From: Cellvibrionaceae bacterium
Lineage (GTDB): Bacteria; Pseudomonadota; Gammaproteobacteria; Pseudomonadales; Cellvibrionaceae
Reading direction: 5' to 3'
Length of the DNA stretch: 64,000 bases
NCBI GenBank assembly: GCA_021151825.1
Contig: JAGKWQ010000009.1
Span: 248,001 to 312,000 of the forward strand
The translations under genes were made by a program, and so were the position numbers. A model generated the notes under the pieces. It was not told where the DNA came from. It was given only the letters and a program-made list of their open reading frames with translations, and did no database searches. Numbering within the stretch: position 1 is the stretch's first letter; every line of letters starts with the position of its first letter. Positions 1-10,190 of this stretch are shown here, in pieces.

Positions 1-1
1 T

Positions 2-3000
2 AATACCGGCAACGATTATTTATATGGTGGAGAAGGCATAGACACAATATTGGGAGGCACTGGTGCTGATACTATTGTAGGAGCTCTGGGTGATACAATT
101 TTAAATGGCGATGAAGATGACGATCTCTATATCATTGATACCTCCATCGCCACCGGTGCTGAAGTTCATTCATTTGCAAATACTGAAAATAATAATTTAG
201 CGTTCACAGCAGCAAATTCTCCTTCATCAGACTCTCCAACATCTTCTGTTACATCGATTAATGATAGTCATGGAAAAGATACCATTTCATTCCTCGGTCT
301 TAATAACCTGAATGATATGAGCGCAACCGCTCAAGGAAATGATTTGGTTCTGAGATATCGCGGACGAAGCATCTTTATTAAAGATGGATTGAATGGTGCC
401 ATTGATTATATGTCCACTGGTGATTCAATTGAGGCAGTCTCTGTTGCTGGCTCAGGATCTTCAGGTGCAACTGCTATTGAAAATTTCCTATTGGAAAACC
501 TTGAGACTGCTATCACTCGTGTTGGGGGAGAAGGTGCACCACTTGTTGGTGGGCTTCTGGATGATAGTCTGACTGCTCACGCGCAAGGCTCAATCATTAC
601 CGGTGGAAAGGGAAATGATTCCTTATATGGTGGCCAAGGTAATGATGTTTATGTAATACGAAGTGGTGATGGCAACGATACTATTTATGAAAGTGGTGGC
701 ATAAATTCTATCCGTTTTACTGAAGGAATATTGCCTGAGCAACTAACATTACGTCGTGTAGGGAATAATTTATTAATTATCGTTTCCGAAGATCAGCGCA
801 TTATTATTAATGGTATTTTTAATGAGACGACGGGTGATGTTATTGCTGATAAGGCAATTCAGCGCATTGAATTTAACAACGGACAAAGCTGGGATTTTGC
901 TCGCATCCTTGAAGAGTCGGCAAAAGGTGTCAATCTAATAGGTACTGAATTTGCTGACACTCTTATAGGATACGGAAGTGGCGACACCATCACCGGCGGA
1001 AAAGGTAACGATAAATTATACGGCGATAAAGGTGATGACCATTATCGCTTTGCAGCTGGTGATGGCGCCGATCTGATTGATGATGTGAGTGGTACTGATC
1101 ATCTCCATTTTGCAGCAGGTGTTACGGAATCCCAGGTCAGTTTACGTAGGGATACCAGCAATAATCTCATTATCCGCATCAACAATACTGACAGCATTAC
1201 CGTTCTCAATGCCTTTAATACTCAGGGCGAATTAACCGCGCATGCCATCGAACAAATTCATTTCGATAATAATAATGTGTGGGATGTGCAGCGCATCAAT
1301 ACCGAACTCGCGTTAAATAAACCTTATTCATTTACCGGCACAACGAGCAACGATGTGCTCACGGGCGATAACGCCATTCAAGTGTTAAATGGCGGAAAAG
1401 GTGATGACCAATTACAGGGCGGCAATGCTAACGATACTTATCAATACGCATTGGGTGATGGTAAGGATCGTATCGTCGATATGAATGGTACTGATCGTCT
1501 GGAATTATTGGCGGGTATTAATGAAAGCGACGTTATCGCGCGCCGCAATGGTGATGATCTGGTATTAACATTGAAAGATGGTGGTTCTGTCACTGTTCAG
1601 AACACGTTTGCGGCGAAGGCTGCAAATGTTGTTGACCCTGTCATTACCGCGCTTATTGATCAGCTACAAAGTCATTGGTTGTCCCAGGCTGAACAATTGA
1701 TTGAAGAGCATTATGGGTTGATTGCAGGTGGGGATCTTACATTGGAGTTTGAGCGCGATGTAGCGGGTGGAGAAGCCGCACATGTGGAGGCCACTTATAC
1801 ATCTCCGGAGGCTACGGGAACCAATTTAAAATTGGTTATTGATCTGAATGATTTCAGTGATCTGCCAAATGGCAATTCCCCTTGGTATTACGATCGTGTT
1901 ATCGCCCACGAAATGGTACACGCGATCATGGCCCGGAATATGAACGCCTCGGAATTGCCGAGCTGGTTTAACGAAGGGACGGCAGAATTTATTCATGGTG
2001 CAGATGAGCGTGTTAAAGGTGATGCAGATATTCTCGCCCTTGAAAGTAATTTCAGTGTTCTATTTAAAACTACTCCTGGCTCGCCATCGCATTCTGCTGC
2101 GTACTCGGTTAGCTATATTGCAGTGAAATTGCTGGATAAAGAAATTCGCGATAATGGTGGCTTGGGCATTAAAGATGTTTTCAACCATTTGAAAACAGGC
2201 AAAACATTGGATCAATCGTTAGCAGCAGTGAGTGCTGCTTATCCCTCATTATCTGGTTTGTGGAATAGCAAGGCATCCTTCGAATCGCATTTCCTGGTGG
2301 TTGGATTTGCGCAATATCCTTCATTATTAAATCTGGAAAACCAGGACACAGGATCAATCGCAGGTTCTGACTATGGTCATTCACCGAAATCAGAAGCTGC
2401 AATCATGCCGGAAGGCATTAGTGGTCCATCTAAAAATTTCAACGTAATTGTTCCTGCTGAATACATCCCAACCCCAGAGATTCGTGGCGCACTGGAATCA
2501 ATTCGCTTTAGTAATGGTAATGAGTGGAATCAAGCCAGAGTCCTCCAGGAGGTCCTGAAGTCAACCAACGGTAATGACATTATTCATGCTTTCGATACCA
2601 ATGACACACTCACCGGATCAAAAGGCAACGATCAATTATTTGGATGCGGCGGCAATGATGTTTATCGTTATTCATTAGGTGATGGTAGTGATGTCATTAC
2701 TGATAGTGCAGGCACTGACCAGATTGAGTTTTCGGCAGAAATTTTGGCTGCGGATGTTAAGTTAAGGCGTGATGCGCAGAATAATTTAATTATCACAGTG
2801 AAAGATGGTTCAATCATTACAGTTAAAAATGCGTTTGATACATCCGGTAACTTCACGACAGGTTCAATAGAATCTATTAAATTTTTGGGCGGAATAACAT
2901 GGGACGCTGCAAAAATTATGGAAGAAGTAAACAAGCCAAGTGAGCCTGTTATAAACATTGTTAATGGTACTGCCAGCAGTGAAACCTTAATGGGTTCTAG

Positions 3001-6000
3001 TGGCGATGACGTAGTTATTGGTGGGAAGGGGAACGATCAGTTAAATGGATATGCAGGTAATGATATTTATCGTTATTCATCAGGCGATGGCAATGACATC
3101 ATCATTGATAGCGCAGGCACTGACCAGATTGAGTTCTCTGCGGCGGTTTTGGTCTCTGATGTTAAATTGAAACGGGACGTGCAGAACGACTTGGTTGTTA
3201 CTTTAAAAGATAATTCAACAATTACTGTTAAAAATGCTTTTGATTCATGGGGTAATCTTACTGGTAATTCGATTGAGTCAATTAAATTTTTGAGTGGAGC
3301 AATCTGGGATGCTGCAAAAATTCGCGAGGATGCAAATAAACCTGGTGCGAATCTTGTCAATGGAACTATTGACAGTGAAACTCTCATTGGCACTACGGGA
3401 ATAGATATTTTAACGGGTGGTAAAGGGAATGATTTACTGCAAGGCAAAAGTGGTAATGATACCTATGTGTACAACCTGGGGGATGGCAACGACACTATAG
3501 TGGATGATAGTGGAGTTGACGTAATTAACTTTGGTCAGAATATTTTTTCTGATCAAGTTATATTTTCTCGTTGGGGCTGGTACGGAGTGAAGATTGATCT
3601 GCAAGATGGCAGCTCAATTATAATCAACAATATGTTTAATTCTATTGATGTTGGGGCTGGCGCTGTTGAAGGTGTTCGATTTGCTAACGACGAGTTCTGG
3701 GATTTATCAAGGATCAAAGCGGAGATATTGAAACGTGAATCATCAGATGGCAATGATGTGTTCGATGGCTTTGGTGGAGATGATGTGCTTGAAGGCAAGG
3801 GCGGATATGACCGGATTTATGGAAGAGAAGGGAATGACCGTTATATATTTAAACGTGGAGATGGTGTAGACATCATTAATGACACTTCAGGCAATGATAC
3901 GTTAGTGTTTGGTGAAGGGATTACGCCAGAAGATATTATTGTTCATCAAGCAAGTGGAAATTTATATTTTATTATTAATAATGGCGAAATGGTTCAGATA
4001 ATGGGTTCGCTTATTGATGGCGCACCTGATGAATCCAAATTCATCGAAAAAGTTGATTTTTCTAATGGAGTTGTTTGGGATCAGGTAATTATCAAACAAA
4101 AAATAGCTGAAACAAAAATTAATCCTGATGTGCTTTTTGGGCGTAATATCTGGGATGATTTATATTCTGGTAGTGCCTATTTAATCCACGGGTTGGATGG
4201 CGATGATGAAATTCGTGGCGGAAGAAACACAAATTTCATCATGGGTGGTGGTGGACTTAACTTTCTTCAGGGTTATGGTGCTACCTATCTTATAACAGAG
4301 CAGCCTAGCTTAAATTTCATTGAAAATTTTCGAACTGATCAAGACCGAATTTTATTTGCCGAAGGTATTAAACCAAAAGATGTAAAAGTAAAAATTGTTG
4401 AGGCACGTATTGAAGCTGGTCTGGAAGATGGCAGATTAATGGGGTACACCCTTGGATCAGAGAATGGTCGATGGAATCTTGAGTTAACTACAGGCGAGGT
4501 CTCCATTTATCTTGATAGTCTTTTTACGGATGGAGCCTACATTGGCGCGAAGGTTTATAGCCCAGAGAGGGCAATGGGTACGGTTGAGTTTTTTGATGGA
4601 ACTCGTTGGACAATAGATGATCTGCTAGTTCTTGCTTTGAATACTTCAGCGAATAATGATTGGATAAATGGAACAGGTTATAACGATAAGATATCGGGTA
4701 AAGAGGGGCATGATTCCATTTATTCCTATTCAGGGCAAGATCTGCTTGAGGGGGGCGTCGGTGATGATCGGCTTGTTGGTGGTGATGATGAAGATACGTT
4801 AATTGGGGGCAAAGGAAATGACGAGCTCTATGGAGATTCCGGCGAATTTAGTAATAGAAATAACGCTAATGATACTTACATTTTTAATGTTGGTGACGGC
4901 AACGACACTATTACAGATCTTTTTGGTTTCGACATTATTGAGTTTGGTGTCGGCATACAAAAAGAGGATGTTGTCATTACAGCTATTGATGAAGATCTGG
5001 TTGTTTCATTTTTAAACCTGGCAGATAGTATAACTATCATTAGTGGCGCTATTCCTGAATACAAGTTCTACGTTGGGGGTAAAATTGAAAATTTTAAATT
5101 TTCTAATGGAGATATTTTAAATTTTGATCTGAAAGATACCCCGATATTTTTAGAGGGAGATAATCGGTATAATTTCTTATTTGGAGGTAACAAAAACGAC
5201 ACAATAATTGGTGGTTTGGGTGGTGATGAAATCAGTGGGGGCGATGGTGATGATGAGTATAGATATAATCTGGGAGATGGTTTTGACAAAATAATTGAAA
5301 CTGGTGGGAATGATAAAATTGTTTTTGGAGAAGCGATTACTCCTGATATTACTAAAATAATAAGGCACGATGGAACTTTTACCGTTTACGTTGATGGAGA
5401 ACAAGCTTTGTCTTTCCGTGATTCGTGGTCTGACGTTGGTTCTATTGACTCTATTTTTTTTGCTAATGGTGAAATTTGGAATGTCTCGCAAATGATTTCC
5501 AAATCGCTGATAGCAACATCTCAATCGGATAGTTTATATGGAAGTGATTTCAACGATCTGATTAATGGCTATGAGGAGCGTGACTTCATTAAAGCGGGTA
5601 TGGGTAATGACACCATAATAGGCGGGTTGGGGCATGATTCTTTGGAGGGCGGTTTAGGGGATGATATTTATCAGATTGGTTCAGGTCATGGTTACGATCA
5701 GATCTTTGACGAAGGCGGCATTGATACTATTGAGTTTGGTGTGGGCATTCTTCCTTCTGACATTTCGGTGCAGGTGGTAAGCTCCAATTTAGAGATAAAA
5801 ATAAAAAATGGTGAAACGATAGTTTTATATTATGTGTTTGATAATGATCCCACGGGAGGGGCAACGCGGAAAATAAATACAGAAAATTTAATTGAAAAAT
5901 TTACTTTTTCCAATGGTGAAAGTTTATTGTTAAGCCAATTTTTACAGAAACTATCAGTTGGCACAAACCTTCGGGATACTATTTATGGATCAGATATTAA

Positions 6001-6480
6001 TGATTTGATGGATGGTCAAGAATCGAGTGATGGTATTTATGCCGGTGGCGGAAATGATACATTAATTGGTGGTGCTGGAAATGATGGGTTATATGGTGAA
6101 AGGGGGGACGATATTTTATATGGTGGTGATGGAGATGATTTTCTTGTAGATTTTTATGGAAGCAATATCTATGTAGGTGGTAAAGGCAACGATAGAATTT
6201 CATTGTCAAATGGTGATTCGGTTTTTGGTAGGGAAAGTGCTGGTCCCAGTATAATGCGTTTTTCTTTAGGAGATGGTGTCGATACAATCGATTGGGCTGT
6301 TCCTGGTCAAATGGTGATCGAGTTAGGCGAAGGAATATCGCCAGAAATGCTTGCATTTAAGTCATATAACGATGGTCTCGTGGATTTATTAATTCCTGGT
6401 ACCACAGATCAAATAAATCAGCTGTCTGATAGGCGGGAATATAGCATCAAATTTTTTGATGGCACTTATTGGAGCCCTAG
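2..6480 (+). repeat. RTX / HCBP-related repeat array within the giant protein
   Basis: Protein-level repeats of roughly 110-130 residues. Each has one to three GGxGxDxL-type nonapeptides, a GDGxDxIxDxxGxDxIxF strand-rich block and an IExIxFxNGxxWD closing block. The units at 2580-2930 and 3000-3350 are the most alike and look like recent duplicates. Units from about 4100 to 6480 are more divergent. A peptidase-like domain interrupts the array at about 1620-2480. Confidence 0.85.
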
Positions 6481-9400
6481 TCAGCTATCGGTAGCTGTTA
6501 ATAAATCAAAAGCTTTTCTCTCCACTAGTAAGCAGACTCTTAGTGGTACTGTGCGGCCAAACTCTAAAGTTTTTATTTCCGCCTTAAATCAAAATAATAC
6601 AATTACAAATTATCCAGTTATTCACTCTGATTCTTCTGGTTATTACGAGATTAATTTTGAAGAAAGGCTTTATACACACCAGATCGAAATTTTTTATGAA
6701 GATGTAGTGGGAAATAAACTGCCGCTCACCGTATTTGATGCTGTTGATTCACGTACGCCTCCTGCACCCACAGCTGAGATAGATGCTTCTGGTTATTTAA
6801 TTGAAGGTTTTACAAGCCCTGGAGCTATTGTCAGTCTCTTAAATTATTATGCGTCTGTAGCATCAGATCCGATTACAGGGTTTTACAGTATTGTTTTGCC
6901 AGACAATTTTGTTAATGGTGAAGATATTAAGGTTGTGGCAAGTTTTAATCACAGCTCATATTCTTTACCTGTAGTTATTAGGGCGCCAGATACTACTGCC
7001 CCGATGCAAGCCTCCGGTATTCTTGATCATGTCGGGAGCAGGATTGAAGGGATTGCAGAAAAAGGTGCAGAAGTTACTTTGATAGATAATGTTGGCAATA
7101 CGTTAGGTATAGCGACTGCAAGCGCTAGTGATGGGACTTATGCAATCAAGTTTCAGCGGCCTGTCGCAAATGGTGAATTAATCGAAATAATCACGCGCGA
7201 TGCTGTAGGGAATTCATCATCCGGTTTCATTCGTGCACCGGATTTAATTGCCCCTGCTTCGCTATACGCTTCCATTAATACAAACAGAAAAACCATCAAT
7301 GGATACACAGAACCAGGTGCTAAAATTATAGTTCGCTCACTAACAGGTTCTTTTTTGGGTGAAGTGGTTGCATCCGGTGAAAATGGAGCTTTTGAATTAA
7401 CTTTATCTACAGCATTGGCTGTTAGCGATATAGTTAATTTACGCGTGATAGATGTTGCAGGAAACGTGTCTGAGATTATTCAATTAAAAGCCCCTGCTAT
7501 AAATTCACCAATTCAACCTTCTGCAGCATTTGATGTGTTAGGAAAGACAATTTCCGGTGTTGGTGGTGAGGGTGGGGTTCTAATATTAAAAGATCAAAAT
7601 AATCACGAGGTTTCCCGAACGGTTATTCAGGCCGGTGTAAGTTTTTCTATTGAGCTTGAAAAGTCTTGTATAAAGCGTGAAGTTTTTAATGTGACGTTGC
7701 TGAACGCAAACGGCGATATTTCCTTTATCGCCCCTGATAGAACACCTCCTAAAATCCCAAGTGCAATATTAGATGATTATAATTATGACATTGAAGGGTA
7801 TGCTGAGCCTGGAAGTACTGTAGATATTGTTGATAAAGACGGTGATATCATTGCAACAGTGAATGCAGATTTAAAAACTGGGCGCTTTGCCGAAGTTTTA
7901 TATGGAAAAGTGGCGGAAGGTGAGGACATTTTTGTTAGATCGGCAGATGGTGCGGGCAATATTTCTTCTCTTAAATTGACTGTATACGATTTAACTGCAC
8001 CGTCACTTTCTGGTCATTTCGATGAACAAGGGCGTGTAATCAGTGGTATCACAGAGCCCGGGGCTTTGGTTTATATTAAGAACTCATCAGATTATGCAAT
8101 CGCCAATGGAAATGGGTCTTACTCAATTGAGCTGAGTGAGCCAATCATCAGTGGTGAGTCTTTTGAAGTCCATGTGAAAGATAAAAGCAATAATATTTCT
8201 TCGATTTATGTTGATTCGCCTGATTTGACCCAGCCAATGCCTCCGACAGCGCAATTTGATTCTGCAGGAAAAGTTATTACGGGGGAAACCCAATCGACTT
8301 CCGCTGGAGGTTCTCAGGTTATTGTTATGGATAGCACTAATACAAGAGTTCTAGGTAGTGTTGTATTAGGAGCATATTCAGGTTCTTTTAAAATAACATT
8401 GGCTACCGCATTGAAGAACAATGAGGTTGTTAATATTACTGTTAAAGATATTGCAGGAAATACATCTTATGCAACATCAATTAATGCTCCTGATAAAACC
8501 GCTCCCATAATTCAGTCTGTTAAATTTAATGAAACTGGAAAAATAATTATCGGCACCACTGAACCAGGTGGTATTGTGGTTGTGAAGGATCAATCAGGCC
8601 AGGAGTTAAAAGCAGCAATCGCAGATTTAACCAGTGGTAATTTTAGTATTACGTTAGATAGTGCGTTTATTAATAAAGAAACGGTGAATGTGACAGTAAA
8701 AGATGCGGCTGGAAATGTTTCGACAGTAAAACCAATAATTGCTCCTGATTTAATCGTGCCTGTTGTTCCAACTGCATCAATTGATGCTGCTGGCAAAGTA
8801 ATAACTGGAGATGGAGAAAAAGGAAGCACAATTATTGTTAGAAGTGTGAATGGTGAGGAATTGAAAACGGCGACCGTCAATGCCTCAACAGGCAAGTATA
8901 CATTGACACTTACTACAGCAATGATAAATAAAGAAACGCTACTCGTTTTTTCCAAAGACACCGCAGGAAATATTTCCGCCCCCACATCAGTTGTTGCTCC
9001 TGATAAAACTCCTCCGGCAATACCTTCCGCAGAGTTTGATGCAACCGGGCAAATTATTACCGGTTATACCGAAGCCGGTAGTACCGTTACGGTTAGGAAC
9101 TCTTCCAATGTTGTACTTAAAACCGTTGCTGCGGATGCGGTATCTGGTGCTTATAGCGTCACCTTGGATGCCGCATTTATTAATAAGCAAACGGTGAGTA
9201 TTACTGCAACAGATATCGCAGGAAATATTTCTGGTAAAAAATCCATCATTGCGCCGGATTTGACTCCACCTGGTATTCCAACGGCGGCAATTGATGCTAC
9301 CGGTAAAATTATTACAGGTAAGGCGGAAAAGGGCAGCACAGTGATTGTGAAGGATGCGAATGGTGTGGAATTGAAATCGGTGGTGCTGGATGCTGCAACA

Positions 9401-10009
9401 GATGCTTATACATTGACGCTTGATGTGGCGAAGATTAATAAGGAAACATTGTTAATTACCGCGAAAGATCCGGCGGGGAATATTTCTACTCCAAAATCAA
9501 TTCTTGCCCCCGATAAAACGCCACCCGCTGCTCCTTCTGCGGTCCTTGATGCGACCAGGAAAATTATTACGGGTACCGCAGAAATTAGCAGCAAGATTGA
9601 GGTAAAAAATGCTGCCGGGACTGTGCTGAAATCCGTTACTGCGAATGCAACCAACGGTTCATACAGTATTACGTTAACGACAGCATTAACGATCGGCGAA
9701 AAAGTTACCATTACAGCTAAAGACGCGGCATCAAATATTTCAGCACCGACTGTGTTAACGGCAGCTGCACAAGCTGTGTCTGCGATTTTTGCAGAGCCAG
9801 TGCCGGCATATTTGCTGGTTGAATCCTTGTTCGGTGAGGTTGTCGATATAAAAGTCTCCAGGACACCTACTGGTGTTAGCGACTATCACCAACAAAATGG
9901 TGCATTAATTCAGGCCATGGCTTCGTTTGCAGTGGTGGACGGTGTTGATACCAAACGATCTATTCATTATTTCGAGGAGCGACCAGCGATTCTTGCTCCG
10001 GCAATGTGA
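2..10009 (+). CDS. Giant RTX / Ig-like repeat secreted protein with embedded zinc-peptidase-like domain (5' end off window)
   Basis: The frame is open from the first in-frame base, so the true start lies upstream; 3,335 residues are visible. Up to about 6480 the protein consists of RTX calcium-binding motifs (for example GGKGNDQLNGYAGND) alternating with blocks of about 95 residues patterned DxITVxNAF...IESIKFxxGxxWD, as in haemolysin-type calcium-binding related domains. A peptidase-like domain lies inside the array: HEMVH at 1907-1921, then NEGTAEF near 1970, as in gluzincin-type metallopeptidases. From about 6490 to 9770 come roughly 13 Ig-like blocks of 84-85 residues, most opening APDxTPP. 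The tail (LIQAMASF...ILAPAM) resembles the uncleaved C-terminal signal of type I-secreted RTX proteins. It is probably exported and folds on calcium outside the cell. The substrate, and whether it acts as adhesin or protease, cannot be told. No secretion genes are in view. Confidence 0.9.
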   Translation, partial: NTGNDYLYGGEGIDTILGGTGADTIVGALGDTILNGDEDDDLYIIDTSIATGAEVHSFANTENNNLAFTAANSPSSDSPTSSVTSINDSHGKDTISFLGLNNLNDMSATAQGNDLVLRYRGRSIFIKDGLNGAIDYMSTGDSIEAVSVAGSGSSGATAIENFLLENLETAITRVGGEGAPLVGGLLDDSLTAHAQGSIITGGKGNDSLYGGQGNDVYVIRSGDGNDTIYESGGINSIRFTEGILPEQLTLRRVGNNLLIIVSEDQRIIINGIFNETTGDVIADKAIQRIEFNNGQSWDFARILEESAKGVNLIGTEFADTLIGYGSGDTITGGKGNDKLYGDKGDDHYRFAAGDGADLIDDVSGTDHLHFAAGVTESQVSLRRDTSNNLIIRINNTDSITVLNAFNTQGELTAHAIEQIHFDNNNVWDVQRINTELALNKPYSFTGTTSNDVLTGDNAIQVLNGGKGDDQLQGGNANDTYQYALGDGKDRIVDMNGTDRLELLAGINESDVIARRNGDDLVLTLKDGGSVTVQNTFAAKAANVVDPVITALIDQLQSHWLSQAEQLIEEHYGLIAGGDLTLEFERDVAGGEAAHVEATYTSPEATGTNLKLVIDLNDFSDLPNGNSPWYYDRVIAHEMVHAIMARNMNASELPSWFNEGTAEFIHGADERVKGDADILALESNFSVLFKTTPGSPSHSAAYSVSYIAVKLLDKEIRDNGGLGIKDVFNHLKTGKTLDQSLAAVSAAYPSLSGLWNSKASFESHFLVVGFAQYPSLLNLENQDTGSIAGSDYGHSPKSEAAIMPEGISGPSKNFNVIVPAEYIPTPEIRGALESIRFSNGNEWNQARVLQEVLKSTNGNDIIHAFDTNDTLTGSKGNDQLFGCGGNDVYRYSLGDGSDVITDSAGTDQIEFSAEILAADVKLRRDAQNNLIITVKDGSIITVKNAFDTSGNFTTGSIESIKFLGGITWDAAKIMEEVNKPSEPVINIVNGTASSETLMGSSGDDVVIGGKGNDQLNGYAGNDIYRYSSGDGNDIIIDSAGTDQIEFSAAVLVSDVKLKRDVQNDLVVTLKDNSTITVKNAFDSWGNLTGNSIESIKFLSGAIWDAAKIREDANKPGANLVNGTIDSETLIGTTGIDILTGGKGNDLLQGKSGNDTYVYNLGDGNDTIVDDSGVDVINFGQNIFSDQVIFSRWGWYGVKIDLQDGSSIIINNMFNSIDVGAGAVEGVRFANDEFWDLSRIKAEILKRESSDGNDVFDGFGGDDVLEGKGGYDRIYGREGNDRYIFKRGDGVDIINDTSGNDTLVFGEGITPEDIIVHQASGNLYFIINNGEMVQIMGSLIDGAPDESKFIEKVDFSNGVVWDQVIIKQKIAETKINPDVLFGRNIWDDLYSGSAYLIHGLDGDDEIRGGRNTNFIMGGGGLNFLQGYGATYLITEQPSLNFIENFRTDQDRILFAEGIKPKDVKVKIVEARIEAGLEDGRLMGYTLGSENGRWNLELTTGEVSIYLDSLFTDGAYIGAKVYSPERAMGTVEFFDGTRWTIDDLLVLALNTSANNDWINGTGYNDKISGKEGHDSIYSYSGQDLLEGGVGDDRLVGGDDEDTLIGGKGNDELYGDSGEFSNRNNANDTYIFNVGDGNDTITDLFGFDIIEFGVGIQKEDVVITAIDEDLVVSFLNLADSITIISGAIPEYKFYVGGKIENFKFSNGDILNFDLKDTPIFLEGDNRYNFLFGGNKNDTIIGGLGGDEISGGDGDDEYRYNLGDGFDKIIETGGNDKIVFGEAITPDITKIIRHDGTFTVYVDGEQALSFRDSWSDVGSIDSIFFANGEIWNVSQMISKSLIATSQSDSLYGSDFNDLINGYEERDFIKAGMGNDTIIGGLGHDSLEGGLGDDIYQIGSGHGYDQIFDEGGIDTIEFGVGILPSDISVQVVSSNLEIKIKNGETIVLYYVFDNDPTGGATRKINTENLIEKFTFSNGESLLLSQFLQKLSVGTNLRDTIYGSDINDLMDGQESSDGIYAGGGNDTLIGGAGNDGLYGERGDDILYGGDGDDFLVDFYGSNIYVGGKGNDRISLSNGDSVFGRESAGPSIMRFSLGDGVDTIDWAVPGQMVIELGEGISPEMLAFKSYNDGLVDLLIPGTTDQINQLSDRREYSIKFFDGTYWSPSQLSVAVNKSKAFLSTSKQTLSGTVRPNSKVFISALNQNNTITNYPVIHSDSSGYYEINFEERLYTHQIEIFYEDVVGNKLPLTVFDAVDSRTPPAPTAEIDASGYLIEGFTSPGAIVSLLNYYASVASDPITGFYSIVLPDNFVNGEDIKVVASFNHSSYSLPVVIRAPDTTAPMQASGILDHVGSRIEGIAEKGAEVTLIDNVGNTLGIATASASDGTYAIKFQRPVANGELIEIITRDAVGNSSSGFIRAPDLIAPASLYASINTNRKTINGYTEPGAKIIVRSLTGSFLGEVVASGENGAFELTLSTALAVSDIVNLRVIDVAGNVSEIIQLKAPAINSPIQPSAAFDVLGKTISGVGGEGGVLILKDQNNHEVSRTVIQAGVSFSIELEKSCIKREVFNVTLLNANGDISFIAPDRTPPKIPSAILDDYNYDIEGYAEPGSTVDIVDKDGDIIATVNADLKTGRFAEVLYGKVAEGEDIFVRSADGAGNISSLKLTVYDLTAPSLSGHFDEQGRVISGITEPGALVYIKNSSDYAIANGNGSYSIELSEPIISGESFEVHVKDKSNNISSIYVDSPDLTQPMPPTAQFDSAGKVITGETQSTSAGGSQVIVMDSTNTRVLGSVVLGAYSGSFKITLATALKNNEVVNITVKDIAGNTSYATSINAPDKTAPIIQSVKFNETGKIIIGTTEPGGIVVVKDQSGQELKAAIADLTSGNFSITLDSAFINKETVNVTVKDAAGNVSTVKPIIAPDLIVPVVPTASIDAAGKVITGDGEKGSTIIVRSVNGEELKTATVNASTGKYTLTLTTAMINKETLLVFSKDTAGNISAPTSVVAPDKTPPAIPSAEFDATGQIITGYTEAGSTVTVRNSSNVVLKTVAADAVSGAYSVTLDAAFINKQTVSITATDIAGNISGKKSIIAPDLTPPGIPTAAIDATGKIITGKAEKGSTVIVKDANGVELKSVVLDAATDAYTLTLDVAKINKETLLITAKDPAGNISTPKSILAPDKTPPAAPSAVLDATRKIITGTAEISSKIEVKNAAGTVLKSVTANATNGSYSITLTTALTIGEKVTITAKDAASNISAPTVLTAAAQAVSAIFAEPVPAYLLVESLFGEVVDIKVSRTPTGVSDYHQQNGALIQAMASFAVVDGVDTKRSIHYFEERPAILAPAM
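6490..9770 (+). repeat. Array of about 13 bacterial Ig-like domains
   Basis: Twelve clear units, and one degenerate unit at the start, follow the pattern APDxTPPxxPxAxxDxxGxxIxGxxExGxxVxVxxxxGxxL...GxxxxxLxxxxxxxExVxVxxxDxAGNxS. The spacing is 252-255 bases in the last four units (openings near 8995, 9250 and 9507). The last units are the most alike, suggesting recent expansion at the 3' end. Such arrays act as stalks in bacterial adhesins; that role is inferred. Confidence 0.85.
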
Positions 10010-10074
10010 TGTTGTAAGGTTAATCAGGGCGTAAATGTTGCAGTGAGCGTTTATTTTTTCTGCAATTTAATCTT

Positions 10075-10104
10075 AAAAAAAGAGCCTCATTCGAGGCTCT
10101 TTTT
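10075..10104. terminator. Bidirectional intrinsic terminator between the RTX gene and glgX
   Basis: A-rich run, stem GAGCCTC / GAGGCTC with loop ATTC, then a T-run. With the flanking A/T pairs the stem reaches 12 bp. It lies between convergent genes and has T-runs on both strands, so it can stop transcription from either side. Confidence 0.85.
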
Positions 10105-10190
10105 ATTTTGCGATTAATAAAGAAAAAATGGTGCAAAGCAATAATAAAAATCCTGGAGTTTTCCTCGCAAAAAATTCGCTTGGGCACTCG

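Noticed and set aside
5177..6356. Long antisense open frames inside the RTX gene
   Set aside because: They mirror low-complexity repeat coding sequence, have no ribosome sites and give compositionally odd proteins (for example His-rich).
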